In this document: positions 42,151-51,013 of the stretch, piece after piece
How positions within the stretch are numbered: the first letter of the stretch is position 1
Layout: every line of letters begins with the position of its first letter
Assembly: GCF_041914405.1 (NCBI RefSeq)
Contig: NZ_JAYSDK010000032.1
Location: 1 to 64,000, forward strand
Direction: 5' to 3'
DNA: 64,000 bases
Source: Zoogloea sp041914405
GTDB lineage: Bacteria > Pseudomonadota > Gammaproteobacteria > Burkholderiales > Rhodocyclaceae
Position numbers and translations under genes: made by a program
Notes under the pieces: generated by a model
Seen by the model: only the letters and a program-made list of their open reading frames with translations
The model's database searches: none
Told to the model about the DNA's origin: nothing

Positions 42151-44019
42151 ATGATTCCGCAATCCTTCATCCAGGATCTTCTCGCCCGCGTCGATATCGT
42201 CGAGGTCATCGAACGCTACCTGCCGCTCAAAAAGGGAGGCGCGAACTACTTCGCCTGCTGCCCTTTCCACGGCGAGAAGTCGGCATCGTTCTCCGTCAGC
42301 CCGACCAAGCAGTTCTACCACTGCTTTGGCTGCGGCGTGCATGGCAGCGCGATCAGCTTCCTGATGGAATACAGCGGCCTCGGCTTCGTCGATGCCGTGA
42401 AGGAGCTCGCCTCGGGCGTGGGCATGGAAGTCCCGCAGGACGACTTCACGCCCAAGCATGACCGCAGCCGCGAGCAATCCCTCACCGAGCAGATGGCCCA
42501 GGCCGCCCGCTTCTACAAGGAACAGCTCAAGCGCAGCCCGATCGCCATCGACTACCTGAAGGGCCGCGGCCTGACCGGCGAGATCGCCGCCCGCTACGGC
42601 CTCGGCTACGCCCCAGAAGGATGGCAATCCCTGCAGGCAGCGTTTGCGGACTACAGCGCCGCCAGCCTGCTTGAATGCGGCCTGGTCCTCGAAAACGAAC
42701 AAGGCCGGCGCTACGACCGCTTCCGCGATCGCATCATCTTCCCGATCCAGGATCAACGCGGCAACGTGATCGGCTTCGGCGGACGCGTCCTCGGCAAGGG
42801 CGAACCCAAGTACCTCAACTCGCCGGAAACCCCGATCTTCGAAAAGGGACGCGAGCTCTACGGCCTCGTTCAGGCTCGACAAAGCATCCGCGAACAGGGG
42901 GCCGTACTGGTCGTCGAGGGCTACATGGACGTGGTCGGGCTAGCCCAATTCGGCGTCGCCAACGCGGTGGCCACCCTTGGCACAGCCGCCACGCCGCACC
43001 ACATCCAGAAGCTGCTGCGCCTCACCGACCGGGTCGTGTTCTGCTTCGACGGCGACGCCGCCGGCCGTCGCGCCGCCGGGCGGGCTCTCGAAGTCAGCCT
43101 GGAACACCTGGCCGACAACAAGACCATCAACTTCCTATTCCTCCCCGAGGAGCACGATCCGGACAGCTTCGTACGCGCCGAAGGTCCAGACGCCTTCCGC
43201 ACCGCGATGAACGGCGCCCTGCCGCTGGCCGAGTTCCTCCTCGCCGAACTCCGGAAGGACATCGACCTGTCCACCGCCGAAGGCTGCGCCAAGCTGGTTC
43301 ATGAGGCCAAGCCGCTGGTTACCCGCATCGGCGCCCCGCTGCTGCGCCTGCAAGTCATCAAGATGCTTGCCGAAGCAGCCGGCTTTACCCAGTCGGAAGT
43401 CGAGCAGGCCTTCGGCATCAAGGCCGCCGCAGCGCCCCGCCAGTTCGACGACAAGCCACCCTTCGAGCGCGGCTTCCGCGGCAAAGGGCGCTCCGGCGAC
43501 GACTGGAACGGCGAGCGCAGCTTCCGGAGCGGACGCCGCAACGGCTCCGGCTTTCCGCGCCTGGCACCGCGCCAGTCGCCCCAAAGCCCGGTCGAAGCCC
43601 TGCTCAAGATCGTCGTTCAGCACCCGCTGTGGGCCGCCCGCCTGCCCATCGACCTGCTGCCCGACGATACGCCCGAAGGCCGCGCCCTGATCGCCATCAC
43701 CGATGCAATGAGCGTCGGTGACCTGCCGACCCACGGCATCGGCGCGCTGCTCGAACATTACCGTGACACCCCGCATGCGGAATTGCTGGCCAAGATCGCC
43801 GGCCAGTTGGCTGATACGTCCTTCGACGACACGACGATTGAACCCTTGTTCAACGACACGATCCAGAAGCTTGAAGCCGACGCCGTCAGCCACCAGATTG
43901 AATCATTGACCGCCCGCGACCGGGAAAGCGGCCTCAATCCAGCCGAAAGAAGACAACTCGCAGAGTTACTACTGCACAAACAGAAACTCCGTGTACGCAC
44001 AAAAGTATCGGATTCGTAA
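42151..44019 (+). CDS. dnaG: DNA primase
   Basis: DnaG lays RNA primers at the fork. The 622-residue protein has the CHC2 zinc finger (C37, H40, C58, C61 in CCPFH and HCFGC), a Toprim catalytic core (VVEGYMDVVGLAQFG and the DGDAAGRRAAGRALE metal site) and a C-terminal helicase-binding domain after a basic Arg/Gly-rich linker (about residues 430-475). It is followed 60 bases later by rpoD. Confidence 0.98.
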   Translation: MIPQSFIQDLLARVDIVEVIERYLPLKKGGANYFACCPFHGEKSASFSVSPTKQFYHCFGCGVHGSAISFLMEYSGLGFVDAVKELASGVGMEVPQDDFTPKHDRSREQSLTEQMAQAARFYKEQLKRSPIAIDYLKGRGLTGEIAARYGLGYAPEGWQSLQAAFADYSAASLLECGLVLENEQGRRYDRFRDRIIFPIQDQRGNVIGFGGRVLGKGEPKYLNSPETPIFEKGRELYGLVQARQSIREQGAVLVVEGYMDVVGLAQFGVANAVATLGTAATPHHIQKLLRLTDRVVFCFDGDAAGRRAAGRALEVSLEHLADNKTINFLFLPEEHDPDSFVRAEGPDAFRTAMNGALPLAEFLLAELRKDIDLSTAEGCAKLVHEAKPLVTRIGAPLLRLQVIKMLAEAAGFTQSEVEQAFGIKAAAAPRQFDDKPPFERGFRGKGRSGDDWNGERSFRSGRRNGSGFPRLAPRQSPQSPVEALLKIVVQHPLWAARLPIDLLPDDTPEGRALIAITDAMSVGDLPTHGIGALLEHYRDTPHAELLAKIAGQLADTSFDDTTIEPLFNDTIQKLEADAVSHQIESLTARDRESGLNPAERRQLAELLLHKQKLRVRTKVSDS

Positions 44020-44025
44020 TATAAT
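44020..44025 (+). promoter_or_regulatory. TATAAT element between dnaG and rpoD
   Basis: A perfect TATAAT in a short AT-rich patch starts at the last bases of dnaG, 55 bases before the rpoD ATG. An internal rpoD promoter is known in E. coli. No convincing -35 is seen, so this is tentative. Confidence 0.4.
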
Positions 44026-44079
44026 TTTCGGTTTCGCGAAATTCGCCGCGAGCCAATCGACGACACATCGAGGACAGCC

Positions 44080-46041
<1,962 letters not shown>

Positions 46042-46052
46042 TACGGCAGTAC

Positions 46053-46090
46053 CCCGTCGTCCGGTCGGCCCGCCGACGCCGGACGACGGG
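46053..46090 (+). terminator. Strong hairpin after rpoD
   Basis: CCCGTCGTCCGG and CCGGACGACGGG form a perfect 12-bp stem around a 14-base loop, 12 bases after the rpoD stop. There is no T-tract, so it may protect the 3' end or assist Rho-dependent termination. Confidence 0.6.
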
Positions 46091-46121
46091 TAGCAGCCTC
46101 GCCTCACCAGGGCACAGCTGC

Positions 46122-46127
46122 TAGAAT
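46122..46127 (+). promoter_or_regulatory. -10 box of the tRNA-Ile promoter
   Basis: TAGAAT lies 10 bases before the first base of the tRNA and is followed by a GC-rich discriminator typical of stable RNA promoters. The -35 is not clear. Confidence 0.5.
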
Positions 46128-46136
46128 CGCGGTTTC

Positions 46137-46497
46137 GGGCCTGTAGCTCAGTCGGTTAGAGCAGAGGACTCATCAATGGTGACTTTCGCCGGAAACGGCG
46201 ATTGAAAAATCGGGTGAATTCAGGGAACCCTGCCCGCATGAAAATGCGAATGGCAACCCTGAGCCAAGCCGGAACTACAGTTCCGGAAGGTGCAGAGACT
46301 AGCGGAGGGATCGAGTTCCCTTAATGACCGCCACGAGCGCCCGACGCCTGAACACGTCAATGCAGCAATCGACGTGAAGGCGATGAGATAGTCCAGCGCA
46401 CGCAAGACGCCCTGCCCCACGGCAGGCGCATCGGCGACGAAAGTCGCAGTGTGACGAATCCTTTGGTCCAGGGTTCGAGCCCCTGCGGGCCCACCAG
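46137..46497 (+). tRNA. tRNA-Ile(CAU), interrupted by a group I intron
   Basis: The 5' exon (46137-46173, 37 nt) and 3' exon (46458-46497, 40 nt, ending in encoded CCA) join to a complete 77-nt tRNA. The acceptor stem GGGCCTG pairs with CGGGCCC, the D arm is GCTCAGTCGGTTAGAGC, the anticodon arm is GAGGA-CTCATAA-TCCTT, and the T arm contains GGTTCGAGCCC. The anticodon is CAT, and the whole body resembles the minor isoleucine tRNA whose C34 becomes lysidine to read AUA, not elongator or initiator Met. The intron sits right after anticodon base 36. The gene lies downstream of rpoD and ends at a strong terminator. Confidence 0.93.
46174..46457 (+). ncRNA. Group I self-splicing intron in the tRNA anticodon loop
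   Basis: The 284-nt insert has a full group I fold. P1: exon TCAT pairs with GTGA (46179-46182), giving the U-G splice-site pair. P2 (46186-46201), P5 (46235-46248) and a P9-region hairpin (46434-46447) all carry GAAA tetraloops. P3: 46210-46216 with 46338-46344. P4: 46220-46225 with 46257-46262. P6a: 46269-46286. P7: GACTA (46297-46301) with TAGTC (46389-46393), inside GCAGAGACTAG and GATAGTCC, near-identical to the Azoarcus intron. P8: 46345-46382. The intron ends in G (46457). An extra hairpin (46302-46331) lies between P7 and P3. There is no homing-endonuclease frame. Exact pairing ends are my hand fold. Confidence 0.92.
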
Positions 46498-46501
46498 ATC
46501 A

Positions 46502-46531
46502 AGCCCCAGCCGTTCGCGGCTGGGGCTTTTT
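46502..46531 (+). terminator. Terminator after the tRNA-Ile gene
   Basis: AGCCCCAGCCG and CGGCTGGGGCT form an 11-bp perfect stem closed by a TTCG tetraloop and followed by TTTTT, directly after the encoded CCA. Confidence 0.95.
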
Positions 46532-46591
46532 CATGGCCTCGGCATCACGGCATGGGTGCGTCTTTTGTATGTCCGGCGTACATTCCCGGCA

Positions 46592-46936
46592 ATGAAAGGA
46601 CAAACTCTCTTCCGCCGCTTCGGCTACGCCTTCAACGGCATCATCACGGCCTTCCGCCGGGAACGCAGCATGCGTGTGCATGGCATCGCTACGCTCGGCG
46701 TCTTCGCCTTCCTCGCGGCCACCGGTGCGCCGCTGCTGTGGTGGGTGCTGGTCACCCTCGCGGTGGGACTGGTTCTGGTTGCGGAAATGGCCAATACGGC
46801 CATCGAAACCCTCGCCGACCTGCTCCATCCGGGGCAGCACCCGGAGATCGGTATTGCCAAGGACGTCGCCGCCGGCGCTGTGCTGATCGCTACCTTGGTT
46901 GCGATCGTCGTCGGCCTTGCCTACCTGCTGCGCTGA
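46592..46936 (+). CDS. dgkA: Diacylglycerol kinase (DgkA family)
   Basis: This small integral membrane kinase phosphorylates diacylglycerol (or undecaprenol in some bacteria). The 114-residue protein has an N-terminal amphipathic helix, three transmembrane helices and the catalytic block AEMANTAIETLADLLHPGQH with EIGIAKDVAAGAV. The ATG at 46592 follows the tRNA terminator; upstream open frame enters the tRNA. Confidence 0.93.
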   Translation: MKGQTLFRRFGYAFNGIITAFRRERSMRVHGIATLGVFAFLAATGAPLLWWVLVTLAVGLVLVAEMANTAIETLADLLHPGQHPEIGIAKDVAAGAVLIATLVAIVVGLAYLLR

Positions 46937-46955
46937 GGCGCCCGGCTCAGGCGCC

Positions 46956-47327
46956 TCAATCGGTCAGCGTAAACATTCCGGCCTTGAAGCTGGCGGCCAT
47001 CATGTCGGCTTTCTCGATGGCAGTCTGCGCAGCAGCCGCCGGCAAGAACTCCACCGCCGCCTCACGGAACAGCGCCAGCCATCGGTCGAAGTGCTCGGCC
47101 TTGACCGGCAGGCGCACATGCACCGGGTAGGGCGAGCCGCCATAACGGTCCGTGCCCAGCAGCACGCGGGACCAGAACGCGCGAATCACCAGGTGGTGGT
47201 GATCCCAGTCGTCCACCTCGGCAGCGAAGACGGGGCCGAGCAGCGCATCAGCTCGCGCCCGGGCATAGAAGCCGTGCACCAGCGCGGTGATGTGTTCCTC
47301 GGTCAGTTGAGCGTCGGTCCCCGTCAT
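46956..47327 (-). CDS. Group III truncated haemoglobin
   Basis: The 123-residue protein matches group III truncated globins (Campylobacter Ctb type): ITALVHGFYARARADALLGPVF, DWDHHHLVIRAFWSRVLLGT and the proximal histidine in LPVKAEHFDRWLALF. These bind haem and have been linked to oxygen or NO handling. It is 22 bases downstream of tpx on the same strand, which fits an oxidative or nitrosative stress role, an inference from context. It is convergent with dgkA. Confidence 0.9.
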   Translation of the reverse strand: MTGTDAQLTEEHITALVHGFYARARADALLGPVFAAEVDDWDHHHLVIRAFWSRVLLGTDRYGGSPYPVHVRLPVKAEHFDRWLALFREAAVEFLPAAAAQTAIEKADMMAASFKAGMFTLTD

Positions 47328-47349
47328 CGTTCCCTCTTCCTTCTGTCTA

Positions 47350-47853
47350 TCAGCCCAGCGCAGCCAGTGCAGCGTCGTAGTTGGGCTCGTTCTTGATTTC
47401 CGGCACCAGCTCGCTGTGCAGGACCTTGTCGTTCTCGTCGAGAACCACCACCGCGCGGGCGGTCAGGCCAGCCAGCGGGCCGGCAGCCAGGGCCACGCCG
47501 TAGTTTTTGATGAACTCGCTGCCACGCAGGGTGGACAGGGTCACCACGTTCTCCAGGCCTTCGGCGCCGCAGAAGCGGGACTGGGCAAACGGCAGGTCGG
47601 CGGAAATGCACAGCACGACCGTGTTGGGCAGCGTGCTGGCGGACTGGTTGAACTTGCGCACGGAGGTGGCGCAGGTCGGCGTGTCGATGCTCGGGAAAAT
47701 GTTCAGCACCTTGCGCTTGCCGGCGAAGCTGGCGAGCGGGGTATCGGCCAGGTCCTTGGCGACGAGGCTAAAGGCCGGTGCGGTCTGGCCCTTCTGCGGC
47801 AGATCGCCTTCAACAGGAACGGGGTTTCCGCCGAGGGTAACGGTAGAAGACAT
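47350..47853 (-). CDS. tpx: Thiol peroxidase (atypical 2-Cys peroxiredoxin)
   Basis: Tpx reduces peroxides with electrons from thioredoxin. The 167-residue protein has the peroxidatic Cys C61 in DTPTCATSVRKFN and the resolving Cys C95 in FAQSRFCGAEGLENV, exactly the canonical positions. N-terminus VTLGGNPVPVEGDLPQKGQ is the family start. It lies 130 bases downstream of the dihaem cytochrome operon on the same strand; whether it is read from that operon is not clear. Confidence 0.97.
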   Translation of the reverse strand: MSSTVTLGGNPVPVEGDLPQKGQTAPAFSLVAKDLADTPLASFAGKRKVLNIFPSIDTPTCATSVRKFNQSASTLPNTVVLCISADLPFAQSRFCGAEGLENVVTLSTLRGSEFIKNYGVALAAGPLAGLTARAVVVLDENDKVLHSELVPEIKNEPNYDAALAALG

Positions 47854-47983
47854 GGAGGCACTCCTGGGGTAGTGAGATGAATTGATGTTGTTGTGATCGG
47901 CCCGCTAGCGCTCATGCAGCCACCGGGCCGCGCCATCTTAGGCGCTGGCGGACTTTCCTGCCAGTACCCGCAGTCAGTAATGA

Positions 47984-49468
47984 TCACAGGGTCTTCAGGT
48001 ACTCCAGCAGCGCCTCCTTGTCGCCCGCTGACAGGCTGCTGCCGAACTCGTGGCCCTGGTTGCCACCGCCTTTCGCGGCAGTGTCGAAATGCGTGCCGAC
48101 GCGCCGGGCCTCGTCCCCGTCAGTGATGAAGCCAACCCGCTGCGGGTCATACACGTCGTAGCCGCTCCAGAAGATCTTCGGCCGGGCCGCTGCCGGCTCC
48201 AGCAGATCCCGCAAGGTCGGCACGGAGCCGTTGTGCAGATAGGGGGCCCGCAGCCAGATGCCGTCCAGGAAGGGGATCTTGTAGCCGTTGAGATCCTCTT
48301 CCACCAGCCCCTTGCGCGGTATGCCCATCGCGGTGACGACCTGGTTGGCCTTGATCGCTGCGCCCTTGTTCCAGGTATCCAGGCGGGCCCGGTCGGTGCC
48401 CACCTCATCGAGCGGAATGCGCGTGCCGGTACGCTCACTGGCATGGCAGCGGGCGCACTGGGCGTCGAACACCGCCTTGCCAGCGGCCGCCCGCCCGGCA
48501 TCGACCGGAAACGGATAGACCGGCGGCGGCAGGCTGGACAGATAGTCCTGCAACCACTGCACCTGCTTGAGGAAATCCGCCTTGTCGGCCGGCGGCGCGC
48601 CCAGCACACCGAGGGCCGAATCGATGATCACCGAGCGCACGTCGTGGCTGTCACCCGCGTAGTTGGGCAGCTGGCCACGCTCGGCGTGGTACTTGGCCAG
48701 GTTCCAGATCGCCGGGATGTCGCCGGGGCCGAAGGTGTCATCCATCGGCGCGCGGATCATGAAGTACTTGGTGAGGTTCATACTGTCGTCGCGCCCGCGC
48801 CCCCACTCGGGAAAGTCCGTGCGGTAGATCCACGCGAACTGCGCCTCCCGCTCCAGCAGGCGCTTCTTGGTGATCGGGATGATCAGGAAGCGGTACAGCA
48901 GCTTGTCGATCAGATCCAGCTTGGTGACCCGGTTGATCTCCGCCATCAGGATGTCCGGCTCGAAGCGCGGATCGGCGGCGCAGTCGATCAACAGGCGGAA
49001 GAAGTTCTCGATGTTGAGGGTATGCCCCGGCCCGCCGACGACGAACACCGGGTTGGAGTCCGCGCTCTTCCTGTAGCTGGTGGTGTGGCAGGCGGCGCAG
49101 TTGTTGGCGACCCGCGGAAAGCCGATGGTCTTCTTGGTGAAGCCGGCCGGCAGCTCCTGGCCCTGCTCCCAGGACACGCCGAGGGCCGCGTACCCCCCCG
49201 GCACGGTCTGCCCGTCCTGGCGGAACTTCTCGGGGAAGACCCGCGGCAGCACGTAGAAGATCCAGTACGGAATCCCCGCATCGTGCTCGGCGCCGATGGA
49301 GCCGTACTTGAAGCGCATCTCCGGCGACTCGAAGACCCAGGCCGGCGGTGGCTCCTCACGGAAGCCCCGGTCCCAGGCGACGTAGGCGCCGGCAACGATC
49401 AGCAGCAGCAACACGGTCAAACCTGCGCGCAGCCAGGCGCGGCGGGTTTCACGACGGTCGGCAAGCAT
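47984..49468 (-). CDS. Membrane-anchored dihaem cytochrome c peroxidase-like protein (copy A)
   Basis: The 494-residue product has an N-terminal anchor (about residues 14-33) and two haem-c sites, CAACH (C124-H128) and CARCH (C338-H342). Shared family blocks are MRFKYGSIGAEHDAGIPYWI, GFPRVANNCAACHTTSYR, DCAADPRFEPD and, late, FLDGIWLRAPYLHNGSVPTL, the last typical of the MauG/CcpA/RoxA-type dihaem superfamily. The ATG at 49468 gives the best membrane start. It is the last gene of the five-gene operon, 13 bases after its paralogue, copy B. Activity as a peroxidase is not shown by sequence. Confidence 0.85.
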   Translation of the reverse strand: MLADRRETRRAWLRAGLTVLLLLIVAGAYVAWDRGFREEPPPAWVFESPEMRFKYGSIGAEHDAGIPYWIFYVLPRVFPEKFRQDGQTVPGGYAALGVSWEQGQELPAGFTKKTIGFPRVANNCAACHTTSYRKSADSNPVFVVGGPGHTLNIENFFRLLIDCAADPRFEPDILMAEINRVTKLDLIDKLLYRFLIIPITKKRLLEREAQFAWIYRTDFPEWGRGRDDSMNLTKYFMIRAPMDDTFGPGDIPAIWNLAKYHAERGQLPNYAGDSHDVRSVIIDSALGVLGAPPADKADFLKQVQWLQDYLSSLPPPVYPFPVDAGRAAAGKAVFDAQCARCHASERTGTRIPLDEVGTDRARLDTWNKGAAIKANQVVTAMGIPRKGLVEEDLNGYKIPFLDGIWLRAPYLHNGSVPTLRDLLEPAAARPKIFWSGYDVYDPQRVGFITDGDEARRVGTHFDTAAKGGGNQGHEFGSSLSAGDKEALLEYLKTL

Positions 49469-49481
49469 GGCAGGCTCCCGT

Positions 49482-50996
49482 TCAGAAGGTTTTGAGGAAT
49501 TCCACCAGCGCGGCCTTGTCGGCCTCCGGCAACTCGGTGCCGTAGGCCCGCCCCTCGTGGCCGCCATTGCCGTTGCCAGGCTGTCTGGTGTCATAGCGGA
49601 AGAACTTGCGGCCATCCATTTCCGGCTGGTCGGACACGAAACCGACCTTCAGCGGATCGAACACGTCGTTGCCCCGGTAGAACACCGCCGGCCGCCGGGA
49701 AGCCGGCTGCAGCAGGTCGAACAGGCTCGGCACCGAGCCGTTGTGCAGGTAGGGCGCGCGCAGCCAGATGCCATCCAGCGGCATGTTGGCGTAGCCGTAG
49801 GTCTTGTGGAAGGTGGTGAAGCGCCACGGGTAGCCGGCGTAGAGCGTCGCCTGGTTGACCGCCAGCGTGTAGGTGTAGGAATCCAGCCGCCGCCGGTCGG
49901 TGCCAATCTGTGCGATGGGCGTCACCTGCCCCACCCGTTCGCCGCTGAAATCCCGCCCCGTCGCGCCGTGACAGCTCGCACAGTATTCCTTGTAGATCGG
50001 CGCACCACGGGCTGCCAGGGCTTGATCGATGGGAAACAGCTTGCCGAAGGCCGGCGGCTCGGCACCGAGGATCCAGTCCTCCACCCGCTTGATGCGCGGC
50101 AGGTCGATGGTCGGCGGCGTGGTACCGGTGCCGAAGGCGGCGCTCTTGTTGCGCTCCGTCATATCGGTGTTGTTGCCGTCCCAGTGCAGCTCCATCATTC
50201 GCGGCTCGCGGCGCGGACGCTGCAGCCAGATCGACGGAAAGTCCGCCGGCGCATCGAACTCCTTCGGGTCGAGCAGGTGCATCGGGAAGTTGAAGATCAC
50301 CTTGGCCGAGTTGAAGGTATCCACCCGCCCTGGCCCCCACGGCTGCTGCTGGAACACCCATTCGAAGCGCCCCTTCAGCGCCAGCACCCGGTCACGCATG
50401 ATGGCGATGGCCACCGGATAGACCACTTCCCGATCGAGCAGGTCGAGCCCGGCGCCGAGGCGCTGGATCTCGGGAACCAGATACTCCGTGGAGAACTTCG
50501 GGTCCGCCGCACACTTGAAGAAGAAGGTCTCGAAGGCCTGCATGTCGAACAGCGCCGCCGGCATGCCCACCACAAGCTGGGCTGGCGCATCCGGCGCCTT
50601 GCGCACGGTGCTGGTGTGGCACACCGCGCAATTCACGAAGACCCGGTCAATGCCCTGGTAGCGCCGCTTCGACGTGCCCACCGGCAGATCGCGGGGGCGC
50701 CCATCCCGCCCCTTCTCGTAGATCATGCCGAGGGATTCATAGCCTTTGCCCGGCAGGTACTGCCCGCACACCTGGGGCAACGCGCGCCAGATCCAATAGG
50801 GGAAGCCCATCTCGTGCTCGCCGCCGGTGGAGCCGTACTTGAAGTGCTCGACCGGATCGGCGTAATCCACAGGCGAGTCGACGCTGAAGCGGCCGAGCAG
50901 CCACAGGCCCACTGTTGCCGGCAGCAGCACGGTCAGGGTGAACAGGATCATGAAGCGCTGCCGCCAACGGCTGGCGGGTGCGGCTGGGCTCGTCAT
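49482..50996 (-). CDS. Membrane-anchored dihaem cytochrome c peroxidase-like protein (copy B)
   Basis: The 504-residue product is a paralogue of the next gene: anchor at about residues 15-34, haem sites CAVCH (C123-H127) and CASCH (C339-H343), and the same blocks HFKYGSTGGEHEMGFPYWIW, NCAVCHTSTVRKAPDAP, KCAADPKFSTE and PLDGIWLRAPYLHNGSVPSL. It also has ELHWDGNNTDMTERNKSAA, a block usual in this family that copy A has altered. It begins 17 bases after the stop of the 690-residue dihaem gene. Both copies together look like a tandem duplication that has diverged well beyond recent. Confidence 0.85.
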   Translation of the reverse strand: MTSPAAPASRWRQRFMILFTLTVLLPATVGLWLLGRFSVDSPVDYADPVEHFKYGSTGGEHEMGFPYWIWRALPQVCGQYLPGKGYESLGMIYEKGRDGRPRDLPVGTSKRRYQGIDRVFVNCAVCHTSTVRKAPDAPAQLVVGMPAALFDMQAFETFFFKCAADPKFSTEYLVPEIQRLGAGLDLLDREVVYPVAIAIMRDRVLALKGRFEWVFQQQPWGPGRVDTFNSAKVIFNFPMHLLDPKEFDAPADFPSIWLQRPRREPRMMELHWDGNNTDMTERNKSAAFGTGTTPPTIDLPRIKRVEDWILGAEPPAFGKLFPIDQALAARGAPIYKEYCASCHGATGRDFSGERVGQVTPIAQIGTDRRRLDSYTYTLAVNQATLYAGYPWRFTTFHKTYGYANMPLDGIWLRAPYLHNGSVPSLFDLLQPASRRPAVFYRGNDVFDPLKVGFVSDQPEMDGRKFFRYDTRQPGNGNGGHEGRAYGTELPEADKAALVEFLKTF

Positions 50997-51013
50997 CTTC
51001 TTCTCCTCGTCGT

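Noticed and set aside
46137..46497. Reading the CAU tRNA as elongator or initiator methionine
   Set aside because: The anticodon arm and TTTGGTCC variable region match the minor isoleucine tRNA; the initiator signature (unpaired 1-72, GGG/CCC anticodon stem) is missing. Lysidine synthetase (tilS) dependence is inferred from this.
46220..46502. Short open frames inside the tRNA intron, considered as a homing endonuclease
   Set aside because: They are only about 66 codons, lack LAGLIDADG, HNH or GIY-YIG motifs and overlap the catalytic core of the intron.
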